From Limonium bicolor (taxonomy: Eukaryota; Streptophyta; Magnoliopsida; Caryophyllales; Plumbaginaceae), in NCBI GenBank assembly GCA_023374045.1, contig CM041783.1, forward strand, positions 126,977,503 to 127,041,502: DNA of 64,000 nucleotides, in the 5' to 3' direction. The translations under genes were made by a program, and so were the position numbers. The notes beneath the pieces were generated by a model, which saw nothing but the letters and a program-made list of their open reading frames with translations, did not search any database and was not told the DNA's origin. Below are positions 8,680 through 20,700 of the stretch, piece by piece. Each line of letters starts with the position of its first letter. Position 1 is the stretch's first letter.

Positions 8680-11600
8680 TGAAATACCCCGTAATTAAAA
8701 ACAGTGATTAATTAGGCTAATTATATTTTTAAAGGCTTAATTACACTAAAATAATATGAGGGAACAAATCCCGAAGAAAACGGACCTTTAAAATGGGTTA
8801 AAAGCATAAACGAACCTTAAAGCGCGTTTTCCGAGGAAACCGGGAAAACGTGACTTTAAGCGGGTCAAATAGACTCGTAATAATTTTGGTCAACTAAATA
8901 GTCACTAATAAATATTAGTGAAGCTTTAGAACCAATAAAATTAATTAAACGAGAAAATTCCGGAAACGGGTACCGGTTAGTGAAAACTGTAACAACCGGT
9001 AAGTTGTGGGGTAAGAGTACAAATAAACAAACTAAGTGTGTCCACTTTGCAAATAAAAATAAAAATGTGTGTGTGTGTGGGTGTGGGATCCGATTTCCCT
9101 CTCACTCTCACTCTCTTTATTATTCCTAATTCACTAAATGACAAAAGGAATAAGTAAAAAGCAAACAAAACTCTCTCTCCTATTCTACCTCCTCTCACGT
9201 GTTCCCCTCCCTCTTTCTCTCTCTCTTTCCTTCTCTTCTCTACCTTGCGATTTTCATGGAGAATATGAAGAACCCACAAAACTCTCTCCTTCTCTCCTCT
9301 CTTGAGTACCCAATCTCCTCCAAATGCAATAAAATTACACCACTAGAATCCCCTTGCAAAGGAGAGATTTTCATCCTTTCAAAAACCAAAAGCTCCACTT
9401 TCATTTTATGGGTGTTCACCATTTGGAGATTTGAAGCCACCATTAGAAGCACCTTCACCTCCTTACATCTTGAGGTAAAAAGAAGTTCGAAAATCCACTG
9501 TTTCTAGCCCTCATTAGCATTTTAAGAATTTCAGTTTTTGAATCTTTCTCCATTGTTGCCAGCCGATTTTGGCTCTTCCTTGGGCTAGGAATATTGTTCT
9601 TTTGCTATTCAAGAACTCCATTCATCCATTGGAAGGTAAACTCTTTTCTAAACCCTAAACATTAAATTCTAGGGTTAGTGCAAATTGTATGTTAAATGGT
9701 GTTGTGTATTGGTATGGGTTGTAGAGCTTGGTGAAAACCCCATTCAAACCGAGAAGAAGGAGAAGGAAAGAGAAGAGGAAAGGAAAGAAAGAAAACTAAC
9801 AAGACAAGGTAATACCCTTACCTTGAGTTAGTTGTGTATTGTGTATGTAACAGTTTTTGGAGTTGTAAAATGAGTAGTGAATTGGGTAATGAGTAATGAG
9901 TATATTGTAGTATGTGAGTAATGAAGTTATAACAGTTTTGAAGTTTTTAACGAAACTAAAAGCTTGGGAAAACCATTGGGTAGTATGTGTATATGTGCAG
10001 GAATTTTAATGTGTGTAGTAGTGTTGAATGGTGTACATAATGTATTGTGTAAACAGGTTGTGAGAATGTGAATTTGTGAGCTGAAATAGTGTGTGGAGAA
10101 TGTTAGAAATATAGGGAAACCATGTCAAATTTTGTGTAGAATGAGAGGACTTAGCTTGTGTAAAAAGAGGAAGTAGTTAGAGAGTTTTAATGGATTGCCT
10201 TAGTAGTTGTAACAGATTGGAAATGAGTTTGTAAGGAAGGAAACTAGAGTGTAAGATAATGCATTTGGGATGCTAGGAGTAACATTAGTTGAGGGAGTAT
10301 TGAAGTGTAAAAGTTAAGTAAAAATCTGTAGCATAAGTGTGAGGAAACTAGTATAAGTGTTGAAAATGTAATGAGGAAATGTGTAAGTAAATGTAAGGAT
10401 TGAGTGATAAGTTTGGTGGATGAATTAAGGTGATTTAGAGTGTTTAATTAGTGCTAAATCATGTGGGGAATATTGTAAGGATAGGGAAGCAATAGGTGAA
10501 ATTGGGAAAGAAAAAATAAATCTGTAGCCATGTTCTGGAACCGTCCGACCCAGCGTCTGGATCGGACGTGGGTCGGACATGGCTTAAAAAACGAGAATAA
10601 ACCTTCTGGAACCGTCCGACCCAGAGCCGTGTGTCGGACGTGGGTCGGACGGGCCTTGAAAAACAACAGAAAATCCTTCTGGAATGGTCCGACCCAGGGC
10701 CGTGAGTCGGACGTGGGTCGGACGGGTAAAAATTTTTCTCCTCGAAGTTTCTGACTTCGTCCGACCCAGAGGTGGGTCGGACGTGGGTCGGACATGACCT
10801 GGATGACAAATCGAAACTTCTGGAATGGTCCGACCCAGAGGGTATGGGTCGGACGGAATAGTGCTGGGTCGGACGGGAGTAATTTCAGAGGACGAAAACC
10901 TACTGGAATGGTCCGACCCAGGGTTGGGTCGGACGGTGGGTCGGACGGCCCAAAACTTACAAAAAAAATGTTTAATTATATGACTATAGTAATCATATAT
11001 ACATATATATATGCCTATATACCTATATGCATATATATGTAGTAATACACCATTGATGTAGTAATAAAGGTAAGGAAGTAAGTAATTTTGTAAGAAAACA
11101 AGTTTATGAAGTAATAAAGGAAAGAATGGTTTGTAACCAAGTAAGAAAGTAATGGGGTAGTAAGTATGCATTGAAATACCAATGAAGGAGTAAGTAGATC
11201 AATAATAGATCATTGATCATACTACTTCATGTATGTATAGGAATCAAATAGTTGATCTCCAAGGGAACCGGTAGGACGTGTTCGACGGTGAACGGTATGA
11301 TTTCCTCATGCCCTGTATCCTAACTTGGTTACCCCGATTTGTGTGCTTATGTGATCACCAACAAGATAAATGCATGAATCGGATTTATATTGCACTTATA
11401 TGTGTTTGAACTATATTGTTCTTGTTTATGCTCTTGAACATTTAGTTTGTATAATTCATGAAATGTATGAATGGAATGAAGTGTATGTGTAAGTATGAGT
11501 ACTTGTGTATGTAGTATGTATGTATGGAAGTAAGTATGGACTTCTACTAATTCCTAACAACCTAACTCCTAACATGAGTAATGAGTAAAATGGAATGAGT

Positions 11601-12645
11601 AGAAGCCCGATATAGTTTCGGCCACGCGTGAGGATAAGGAACCACAAGAGGTTGGAACCGAATCCTGGCTATGATCTTTTCCTTGGACCAATTCCCTTTG
11701 TATGGGTAGCATCCTGGATTAGTGGGCCACCCTAAAGCCCGGTGGTGGGAAGTAGTATTCCCTGCCCGGAGGTCATACCGACTTAACTGGAAGTAAAGTA
11801 TGTAAAAGTATGTATTGTATTTGTATTGGTCTTGACTATTGTAAGTCATTGACCCGGAGTAAAAGTATTGAACACCCGATTAACCCGGTGTGTAATAAGG
11901 CTAACAAGACCTTGTATGTATTGGAGAATTGTATCTCCGTGATGCGGTGAGTATGGTAAGTATGAATGAATGACTTGTATTGTATTCCTTTGTATTGTAT
12001 GTATGTATGCTTGGTAAAATGAATGTATTGTATTGTATTGTTTGAATAAAGCATGTATGTATGTATGAATGAAACGAACCGCATGTACTCGACCAAATAG
12101 TTGGCGTACCCTCGCTAGTACGCGGGGTATGCGGTTATCATATGCAGCGTAAGCTGACCCCCTAGGGGGAATGTTTTTACTCCACAGGTACCCGCGAGGA
12201 GGCGTGAAGGTAAAGTAGGGTCAAGATGTGATTCTTTTTGGAGTAGTAGTAGAATTGAAACGGTGTACTGAGTTGTACACGGCTAAAGCCTTTTTGTGTA
12301 GCCGGTGTACCATGTGGTACACCTTTTGGATATTGAATTCTCGATTGGATGGAAGGAGAGTTGTATAAACTCTTCATTTTTGGGAAGTAATCTTGGAATG
12401 TAATTTGTATACTTTAGACACTCGGTAATCGAATGTAAGTAAGTATTCGGTATTGTAAAGGGAGTAGTATGTATGTATTCATTCTAATCGTCAGACCGAT
12501 ACGGTAAGTAGTAGTAGCCTTGTTAACCTTGGATGGTTAATGGCATTGTATCACCCGCCGGGAGTAGGTAAGTATTCCGCTGCGAGTAAGGTAATTATGG
12601 GAAGGATTAGAGGATAATGGAAGGATTAGCGGTTGGGGTGTTACA
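8680..12645 (+). repeat. E1 3' LTR (3966 bp)
   Basis: Starts TGAAATACCCC after the polypurine tract and ends GGGGTGTTACA. A pyrimidine-rich stretch (about 9100-9300) followed by CTTGAG/GTAAAA near 9470 looks like a transcribed leader with a splice donor. The hairpin array lies at 10533-10957. No canonical TATA box was found. Open frames here are not convincing genes. Confidence 0.9.
10533..10957 (+). repeat. Hairpin/HSE array in E1 3' LTR
   Basis: About six units, each TTCTGGAA (10533, 10604, 10677, 10818; a degenerate copy near 10903) followed by paired GTCCGACCC and GGGTCGGAC. At 10813-10825 the sequence reads GAA-ac-TTC-tg-GAA, a three-part heat-shock element. Unit length varies around 70-80 bases. 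Confidence 0.85.
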
Positions 12646-15600
12646 CACACTCTCGGTTACTTATTCTCATTATCTCACCCATACTCTTGGGTTATTTATA
12701 CTCAGGCCTTGTAGATTCTCGAGATGCTACGGTCTCCTACTCACGCTGTTACTCTTAATACATACTTAGGCCAAAACTCATGGCTCTCTAGCATAGTCTT
12801 ACTTCCCGTTTCGACCCTACTCTGGGTCTAGCATGGTGGGAGGTTCAACTAGCTCACGGAACTCTCTCTTAGTTCCTATCTCTTTTACTTAGGTCCGACT
12901 ACTCTCGGACTACTCTCGTTCCCATACACTCCTCTCTCGGAGTTATAATATATTATGTATATTAGTCTAGAAGCATCACTCTCGATGTTTCTAACGACTT
13001 GGGAACATTACTTTAGTTCGGTTATCATAGGTTTAAGAGTTACCCATACATTTACTTTACTCATACTTTCGGTTACTTGCATACCAGGTAAAATCCTCAT
13101 ATAGGAGGTCGACCATGTCTCAAGGGAGTTACTAATCCCTTAGGTCTCTTTTACCTTCCTCACTAGTTCGTATCTTTGAACTAACTTAAATCCTCTTGAA
13201 GGAGGTTCACTTATCTTTCCACTCTCATTCGTTTCGTGGATTATTTCACTGTGGTTTTCTAACCATTATCGGGTATTTACTCAACCCGTACTTCTCCCCA
13301 CATTCTCTAGGGAGTTCATACATTTGCATTATCGTTATACTTTAACGGATAGTTTGTGTGTTTGCACATTTTCGTTATCATAAGCATCGACCCGATCTAC
13401 GGGTCTCTAGCCAAACGTTACTCACTATGTGTCGGTCTTTACACTATGTTATACCACACCGGCATTCAAGTATGTTAGCTCATTCAACATACAACATGAC
13501 ATACATAATCAAACAAGGGATTATTTTCATGCTTTAATCTTAATTAAGCCGGCACACAAACACACAAATCAACGTAACTCGGTTAGCACGCGGAGTATGA
13601 GAAAATCATACCTTTCACCAGGGTTTTACTTTTACCGTGTCATCTCACCAAGCTCGGGTCACGCACGACTCTCTGATAATGTTTCAAACATTATTGTTAA
13701 TACTAAACTCATACGGTACATAATAAATGCTATTCCCGTATTTACCCCGTTATCCCGTTAACTCGGTTTTATTCTTGTTAATTTGAGTTCTCACTTCTCA
13801 ATCACTTCTAACACTTTCTTACACTTCCTAGGGCCTTTACATGTCACCAAACAAGGCCTTAACATCTTTTAAACATCATTAACATTTAAACCCCCATCAT
13901 TTCCAACCTTAAAAATGCTCTCTGTTGGTTTCTGGGGGTGGTTCGGGACTTGGTCCATACCCTAAGTCCCGGACCAATGCATTAGCTAACTCTCGGGTGG
14001 TTTTTTAACACATGGTCCGGGACCTTGTCCCTAACCCAAGTCCCGGACCAGTTGAATGTTCAGTCTCGGCCAATTTAAATGGGGTGGTCCGGGACTTTGT
14101 TCATACCCCAAGTCCCGGACCAAGTGTAGGGTAATCTCTCGGGTGTTTTTAGCAGGTGGTCCGGGACCTGTACCTTACTCAAGTCCCGGACCAAACATGG
14201 TAGGAAACTCTCGGTATGAATAAAGGGGGGTCCGGGACTTGTCCATGGACTAGGTCCCGGACCCTGCTACAGATTTTACAAACTTAGCATTTTCCAACTC
14301 TGTACAAGGTATTCTCTTAACCCCTTAATCACCCAATCTTCCCCACTTATAATCACATGTCTTAGCCCCTATTTACCCATCTAACCACCTTAAACCAGTC
14401 ACCAAGTCCCCTCACTAAGCCATGCTTAATTCACTCCAATTCACTTATATTTCATAACTTGGTTTTCTTGTTTTCTAATACTCTTGTAACAGATTTGGTA
14501 ACTTCTTTTACCATCCAAACAGTGCCATTCCCAACACTTCAATTGACATTATTTTTACTCCTACACACTCTCCTTCAAAGTTTGGTTTTCCAAACCATTA
14601 ACCACTCACTTAAACCTCTTAAACACACCTAATTTCTTCCTTTGAATAAAACACTCAAGTCCATACATCCCTAGGAAATTTTGACAGCACTTGCCTACTT
14701 CTTAAGCATATTCACCACACTTAAATCAGCTCATAAACACTTCTCACACCTGTTTGGTTTAGGCATCAATAAACACACCAAATTCCCATGGTTCACATAT
14801 ATGCCTAGCTTAGTTTCCAAGCTTCTTTCTCACACTTAAACAACATTAAACATTCTCATTCCCACTCAATAATATTGTACCATGACTACACCAATTCAAG
14901 AGCATTAAGCCAACTCTAAAATCTGGTTTACAAGTCAAATAACACCAATTCAAGGTGAGCTCATTACCTTATTTTACTTTCAGTTTTCACTCCTCTTCTT
15001 CCTCTTTCTCTTGCCCCCTCTTTCTCCTCTTGTTTTCCACACCACACAAGGGCTATGGTTTGCCAACTACAACCACATCCCATCACGTATAACAACAAGT
15101 AATTTCAATATTTCCACATAACCTAATATATTTCAAGGAGCTAGTTTTCAAGGTTTAGCTTAGGTTTTACCTTAGAATAACCAAATGGATAGCTTGGCAA
15201 TCTATTGGAAGGGTTTCCAACCTTCCACAAGCGCAAGATGCTCACGGCTAACATGGGGAAAAATTCAACGTGAAGGAATTTTTTCCAAAATTGGAAGTGT
15301 TAGCTAGAAATGAAGAGCTTGTAACTTTCTTTTACCTTGAAGTATCAAGAAGATGATGGAGGCTCAAAATCAGCTCCTTAAGCTTCAAAACGCAGAACAC
15401 CCATGGAAGTGAAGGTGGAGGAAACAAGATTTTGAGGGGTGGAAAACGTAGCCCTCGCATACGAATCTAACGGTACAATTTTTGTGCGATTCGGTGGAGA
15501 AATGAGCAAGTTAGAGGAGATTGAAGATGGAGGTGGTGGTGCTGTGTGGAATCGCGCATTAACAGAGGAGGAAGAAGAGGTTTACAGAGAGCTGGGGCAA

Positions 15601-16274
15601 TACGTGAGAAATAAGGAAGAAGGAGGTGAGAGGTAATACAAGTTACTTTTTACTTTACACTATTTGCTTTATTTATTTATTTACTTGTCTTCTTATTACT
15701 AAATAGCTAGCAAGCTATTAATGAGTGTATACATTATAATAAAACCGGCCCACTCGAATTAGTAGCCCGGGTCGTTTCTCGACTTTTCGAATTAAACGTG
15801 TTTCGTCTCTCGTTTTCGACACTATTCATTTATCGGGTCCATTTTCCGGAATTTTGCCGTTTAATTAATTTTAATGGTTACTAAGCTTCCATTAATAATA
15901 CTTAATTATAGTTATTTAATCAACTATAATTTTTTACGGGTCCGTTTGACCACTTAAAGTCACGTTTTTGGGCTTCCTCGACAACGTGCTTTTATGCTTA
16001 TTTAGTGTTTTAATCCATTATTTGGATCCGTTTTCTTCGGGATCATTCCCGTAACTAATTAGGCCTAACAAAGCCTTAGGAATCCATCTCGGACCCTTAC
16101 GAGATTATATATCTTTTATTTTCATTTAATGCGCATTTTAGCGTTTTTTCGCTTTTCCAGCGTTTTCTCTTTTCTTTTGTTTTATTCTTTTTACCAATAC
16201 TCTCTAGGCACAATTAGGCCCTTAATAATTTTTATTAGAGTAATTAAATCACCATTTTTAGATCCGGGTATTAA
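12646..16274 (-). repeat. Diverged chromovirus LTR (B), minus strand
   Basis: The reverse complement of about 15720-16274 aligns with the start of the E1 LTR (shared blocks such as CCCGAAGAAAACGGA and AACGTGACTTTAAG). The start is near 16274; the other end is interrupted at 12646 by E1, so the rest should lie left of the window. Bases 12646-13900 are T/C-rich with no gene. 15300-15640 is a likely leader region whose small plus-strand frame I do not consider a gene. Confidence 0.7.
13920..14280 (+). repeat. Hairpin array in LTR B (GGTCCGGGAC stems)
   Basis: Five units, each GGTCCGGGACTTG-like then about 15 bases then its complement AAGTCCCGGACC, separated by spacers that often contain CTCTCGG. 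Unit spacing is about 65-75 bases. Measured from the LTR start, the array is at about the same offset as in E1 but with a different stem sequence. Confidence 0.85.
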
Positions 16275-16358
16275 AGTCGGAAAGTCCTCGGTGGCCAACT
16301 TCAAAAATATTATCCTCGGAAACAATTTGTCGGAAATTACTGTGTTTTTTTAGTAGTG
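16275..16358 (-). mobile_element. CACTA (En/Spm-type) terminus
   Basis: Read on the minus strand from 16358, the sequence starts CACTACTAAAAAAACAC and continues with TTTCCGA...TCCGAGGA repeats, as in plant CACTA ends. The other end is not visible, probably because LTR B and E1 inserted into it. Confidence 0.5.
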
Positions 16359-17789
16359 GTTGTTTCTGATTCTATTCTTAATGTGAGTATTGTGGTAGAA
16401 GTTCCAATATGTGTCAATGTACCTCTCCGCAGAATGAAGAGGTAAATTATATGGGAAATAGGCAAGGGAACTTTTAAATAACTAGAATAATGAGGGCTAT
16501 CAGCAGCAAAGATTTCAGGAGAATAACTACAATCAGAGTCCACCATAGCAGCACAATCAGCATTATCAGAGACTTCCTCATAATCACCATGCAGAATCGG
16601 CAAGTTCAAGATCAGCAAGCTGGTGTTAGCTCGGGTCTAGAGGCTATGATGTGTGAGTTATCACGACGACCAATAGAAGACTCGATCAACAAGAAAATAT
16701 AAATCATGAGCATAAGGCATTCATGCAAGAGTATAAAGCTTTCAACAAGCACCTTGAGACTCAGATTGCCCAAATTAATGAGAGATCTTCTGATAGGAAC
16801 CCAAGGGAGTAGGCCAAAGCTGTTTTTGTCGTGAAGATGTTCCACTTGTTGTTGTAGTTCTCCTGTTCAAAAAAAGAGGTTGAGGACTCCAGTAAAGTTT
16901 TTAAAAAAACTAAGGAGAAGGAGTCTCTTGAAACTCAACCTTCTAACTCTTCTAATTCTAATGGTAAATTTGAAGAACCTATTCCTTTTCCTGGCAGGTT
17001 AAAGAAAAGGGACCTGATGAACAGCTTTGAAAATTTCTTAGATTTTTTAAGAATAACTTAGGAGGGTTTTTTGGGGCTTGGTTTCTGATGTGCTTAAGTT
17101 AATGCCAACAAAATGCTAAACTAGCGGATGATATATTGGCTAATAAATGTTTAATGCCGGAAAAGAAAACAGCGAAGAAGGTAACTACTTGGAGTGGTAA
17201 AGGTAAAGCTACTGAACCTGAGGTGGCGAACATAGAGGAACCAGTGCTAGAGATTGTGCAAAATTTTGAAGCTACCTAGTCTTCTCCAGTTACACCACCT
17301 GCGGTTGAAGTTACTCCTCCAGTTCCTTTCCCGAGCAGAGTGAAACACACTAAGAAGGATAGTGAGTTTGATAAATTCCTTATTTTACTTCGTCAATTAT
17401 CAGTTGAAATTCCTTTTGTTGAATTAGTTGCGAAGGTTCCTAACTATGCTAAATATTTGAAGAAGTTGTTATCTAATAAGGCAAAGTTAGTTGAGAAAGG
17501 GACTATTCAGCTCATAGAAACTTGTTCAGTGGTCATACAGAAGCGCCTACCAGAAAAATGCAAAGATCTTGGAAGTTTCACAATTCCTTGCAAAGTAGGA
17601 GACATTAACTTCGACCACTGCCTTGCTGATTTGGGAGCGTCGGTCAGTCTCATGCCATACACTGTATTTAAACAGCTTGGGATTAGAGACTTACAGCCTA
17701 CAAGAATGATGCTTCAGCTAGCAGATCGCTCAATGGTTTATCCTTGTGGGATTGCGAAGGACGTGATGGTTAAGGTGGAGCATCTGTAC
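16359..17789 (+). pseudogene. Athila-like gag end and protease, interrupted
   Basis: Remnant of an Athila-type Ty3/gypsy element. Around 16480-16640 is a Gln/Asn-rich Gag C-terminus with stops. 16640-16800 resembles the region with LETQIAQ. 17340-17789 is open and holds the protease: ADLGASVSLMPY with D-L-G-A in place of the usual D-S/T-G-A, then LQLADRS and PCGIAKDVMVKVEHLY. The frame stops where element R inserted, at target duplication TGTAC (17785-17789), and resumes at 29532. RT and integrase are absent downstream. Confidence 0.75.
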
Positions 17790-18261
17790 TAAGAAGGGAA
17801 GAAATGGTGTCAAGACAAAACAGAATGTGTAGAGCATCCGGCCGCTTTAGCCGGATGGAATTAGAAACACATAGGGCATCCGGCCGTCTCCAGCCGGATG
17901 GGGATAGGACTTAGGCAGAGCAAAGTATTATACGACCGACCGTCTGTGGTCAGTCAAAGATACTAGGAAAGGGTAGAACTGTACTTATACATGTAAAATA
18001 CAGGCTGGCATCATAAAAACCATGCCCAAAATACTATAAATAGGGGTGTACCCCCATGAAATAAGATACGCAACATTTGGCAGTCGAACTTACATTCGAT
18101 TCCAATAGAAGCTCTCTTTCTCTCTCTCTCTCTACTCTTGTGAGACTTTGTGATTGAGACCAGGTAATGTAGGATAGAGGATCAGATTGGATCATGCTAG
18201 GATAAATGTATTGTTTCATTAAGATCAGATCGAAGGTTACTAGGATTGATGCACTGTTTCA
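17790..18261 (+). repeat. R 5' LTR with TATA box
   Basis: Ends TGTTTCA at 18261. TATAAATAG at 18035-18043 is a good core promoter. Two hairpins with stems CATCCGGC/GCCGGATG lie at about 17836-17860 and 17876-17902. A CT-repeat at about 18115-18135 is in the likely leader. Confidence 0.93.
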
Positions 18262-18263
18262 TT

Positions 18264-18281
18264 TGGCGCCGTCTGTGGGAA
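18264..18281 (+). promoter_or_regulatory. R primer binding site
   Basis: TGGCGCCGTCTGTGGG lies two bases after the LTR end. TGGCGCCGT-type primer sites, matching an aspartate tRNA 3' end, are common in Tat and Athila elements; the match beyond the first nine bases was not checked. Confidence 0.8.
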
Positions 18282-18398
18282 ACGAACAGCAAGAAACAAC
18301 CACGAGACCACCTAGAAACAGGGAAGTAATCTGCGATGATTTATAGCAAAAGTCCTGAAACAACTAATGACATTTTTTGCAGGATCGGAACACGACAA

Positions 18399-19784
18399 AT
18401 GGCTCCAAGATCAAAGAAAACACCGAAGAACGCTACCGGAGATAACAATCGCTCTGAAGAAGGAATGAGTTCGGAGATGCCAGAAGCCATCTCCAAAAAA
18501 GATCTCGAGGACATGCTAAAGGGGCTAGTCAGATCCATCGACGAAAAAATTGTAGAGGGAAATGAGACTTTGCAACAGGAGTTAATGCAAAGGGACGAGG
18601 AGTATCAGAGAAAATGGGATGAAATGACTGAGGCCATTGAACAACTGAGAAACAGAGATTCCAGAGGCAGTAATGGCGAGGAAAGCAAGGATATGAAGCG
18701 AAATTCAATCATTGCGAAGAAGAGATGGAAGAAGATGACCAGATAGACATGAGCTTGTACCCCTTCTCAGAGCGGATAAGAAAAGCAAAACTCCCGCCGC
18801 ACTTCGTCGCCCGGCGATTGAGAAATATGATGGGACTGGAGATCCCGCCCAACATATTAAGAAGTTCATGTTTGCCATGAACACTCAGGGGATCAGCTCC
18901 CTCGCCCTCTGCAATCTGTTCCCCGGAACGCTTTCGAAGAGAGCGTTGGGATGGATCTCACGAGACCGCCACAGTCCATCACGAGCTTCAAGCACCTGAC
19001 CAAGGATTTCCAGCAATACTTCGCTGCGAGTAAGAGGGTTAAAAAAGAAACAATAGAATTGATGGACGTTAAGCAGCGAAAAGGAGAGACCGTGAAGGAG
19101 TTCAGCGAGCGCTTCCATAAGAAGGTCGCAGAGATTGATGATATCGACGAGAAAATCTTGATTAAGGCCTTTGGTAACGGCCTAGCTCAGCCTCGACTAG
19201 CTGGAAAGATCGCAACGAAGGCGCCGAAAACTCATGGAGAATTAGCTGAAATGATCCATGATTTTTTGAAATCTGAGATAGCGGAAAACAAGGCTAAAGA
19301 GCTAGCGGACAGCTTCAAACCCGCAGGGGTGCCGGAAAAGAAGGAGGGGCATGGAGGAAATGCCGGAAGGGGAGGGTCAAGGTACAAGCCATATTATGGC
19401 AAGTCTACCGCCGGATCTTCCTCTCAGGGGGCACAACACTAGGGAGCAAGAACCATTGTCTACATTGACCCGGGGAAGTATGATGCTGCAGTAAGAGAAG
19501 GGTACCTTCCCCAGCCTAGAAAGCCGCCGCAGGGGGAAATTCCGGTTGCATTCTGTGAGTACCACGGGAACCGCAGCCACCGGACTGTAAACTGTGCTAC
19601 CTTGGCCAAAGAACTTCGAGTCATCGAGGAAAATAAGAAGAAAGAAAAGCAGGCAGCCGGAGCACAAAGGCAATACGGCGGCCAACAGGGTAGTACCCAG
19701 AATGCACCTCGAGGGCGACAAGAGGAAGAGGTTCACCCCAGGCTTGATCCCGGCAAATCAGTGGGAATGATAACAGGTTTGTGA
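18399..19784 (+). pseudogene. gag: Gag of element R, frameshifted
   Basis: Starts at MAPRSKKTPKN with a charged, coiled-coil-like first 110 residues. A frameshift near 18735 leads to the capsid region (AIEKYDGTGDPAQHIKKF near 18810) and another near 18930 to ITSFKHLTKDFQQYF and MDVKQRKGETVKEFSERF. An in-frame stop is at about 19440. The zinc knuckle CEYHGNRSHRTVNC near 19555 is the Tat-type knuckle. GMITGL then a stop at 19784 closes the frame. A TTTTTTGCAG acceptor-like site precedes the start. Confidence 0.82.
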
Positions 19785-20040
19785 AGAAGGAGAGTAAAAG
19801 TTTCTCTCCTTTCATTCAGGATAACATTCGGAGTTAAAATTTGTAGCCTGCTTTAAGATGAAAATTTTGTGTCACATAGATTGTCAAAGATCATGCTGCC
19901 AAAAGGAGAAATAAAATTTCCATTCTTTTTGCATTTTTTACTATTAGTTCCCAAGAAGAAAGCTAACAAAACTTTCTCTAAGAAAACTCACAGGACTTTT
20001 TTCAGAGGTAGGACAACTAACCCCTAATTAAAGAAAAAGG
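19785..20040 (+). other. Gag-protease spacer of R, possible intron
   Basis: No open frame bridges Gag and protease here. CAG/GTTTGT at 19776-19778 could be a donor and AAAG near 20033 an acceptor, as in Ogre-type relatives with an intron before pol. The phases do not match exactly, so this stays tentative. Confidence 0.35.
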
Positions 20041-20700
20041 CACATTCATCAAGTACATCAAGAACTCCCGGAGAAGAAAATCGCCAAAAAGGAAAGTTTT
20101 CCTCCAATTTTCTTCTCCGACGAGGATGAAGATGGAGTGCTATACCCGCACAACGATCCACTTGTCATTCGTGCACAGGTAAACGATGGAATGATGGAGG
20201 GAATTTTAATCGATAGTGGGGCCGGAGCAAATGTCATATCAGCTGAGGCGGTTAGGAGGTTGGAGATACCTGAGGACCGGATCAAGCCCTATTCGGCGGT
20301 TCTGGGAGGATTTGTAGGAGGCGTCTCTACCACGTCTTCCGGCAGTATAGATTTCACAATGACCCTGGGCCAAGGAGACGAAAGAAGGACAGAGAGACTC
20401 ACGGCTTTTATTGTGCCAGGTCTTTCTGGATATAACATGTACCTTGGAAGGCCAGGAATCAATGCTTTCAAAGCCATCCACAGCACTCATCACTTAAAAA
20501 TGAAATATTTAACCTCACACGGGAAGGTGGTTACGATAAGAGGAAGCCAAAAGATGGCCCGAATGTGTGAAGTCCGCATCATGGATAGCCTTCCTAGTGA
20601 GGAGGTGGTCAAAACTGTGGGATCGGACAAGGAGTTCAAGGGAAAGTTGCCTTCTTCCCCAGGGCCGAGTCAAGAAAAGGAAGGATGTCGAACAGCCCAA
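20041..20700 (+). CDS. pol: Aspartic protease of R
   Basis: Open and continuous with RT. It begins with the acidic FFSDEDEDGVLYPHNDP segment typical of Tat proteases. The active site is ILIDSGAGANVIS (about 20206-20244), followed by the flap and MYLGRPGINAFKAIHSTHHLKMKYLT. No stop interrupts it, so the domain itself looks intact although its junction to Gag is not. Confidence 0.88.

Larger units (their letters stand above)
1..12645 (+). mobile_element. Chromovirus (Tekay-like Ty3/gypsy) E1 with AlkB exon
   Basis: Nearly complete LTR retrotransposon, truncated only by the window start. Bases 1-1995 match 10648-12645, which identifies the two LTRs. The LTR ends are TG...CA and carry short inverted termini (TGAAATACCCC at 8680, GGGGTGTTACA ending at 12645). 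Order inside: primer site, gag with introns, AlkB exon, protease, RT, RNase H, integrase, chromodomain, polypurine tract. Integrase after RT plus the chromodomain make it a Ty3/gypsy chromovirus; the Tekay assignment is by eye. Gag and pol carry at least ten frameshifts, so this copy is not autonomous, but the AlkB exon is intact. It appears to sit inside LTR B, which resumes at 12646. Confidence 0.9.

Noticed and set aside
13429..13761. 110-codon plus-strand frame in LTR B
   Set aside because: No domain; lies antisense inside an LTR.
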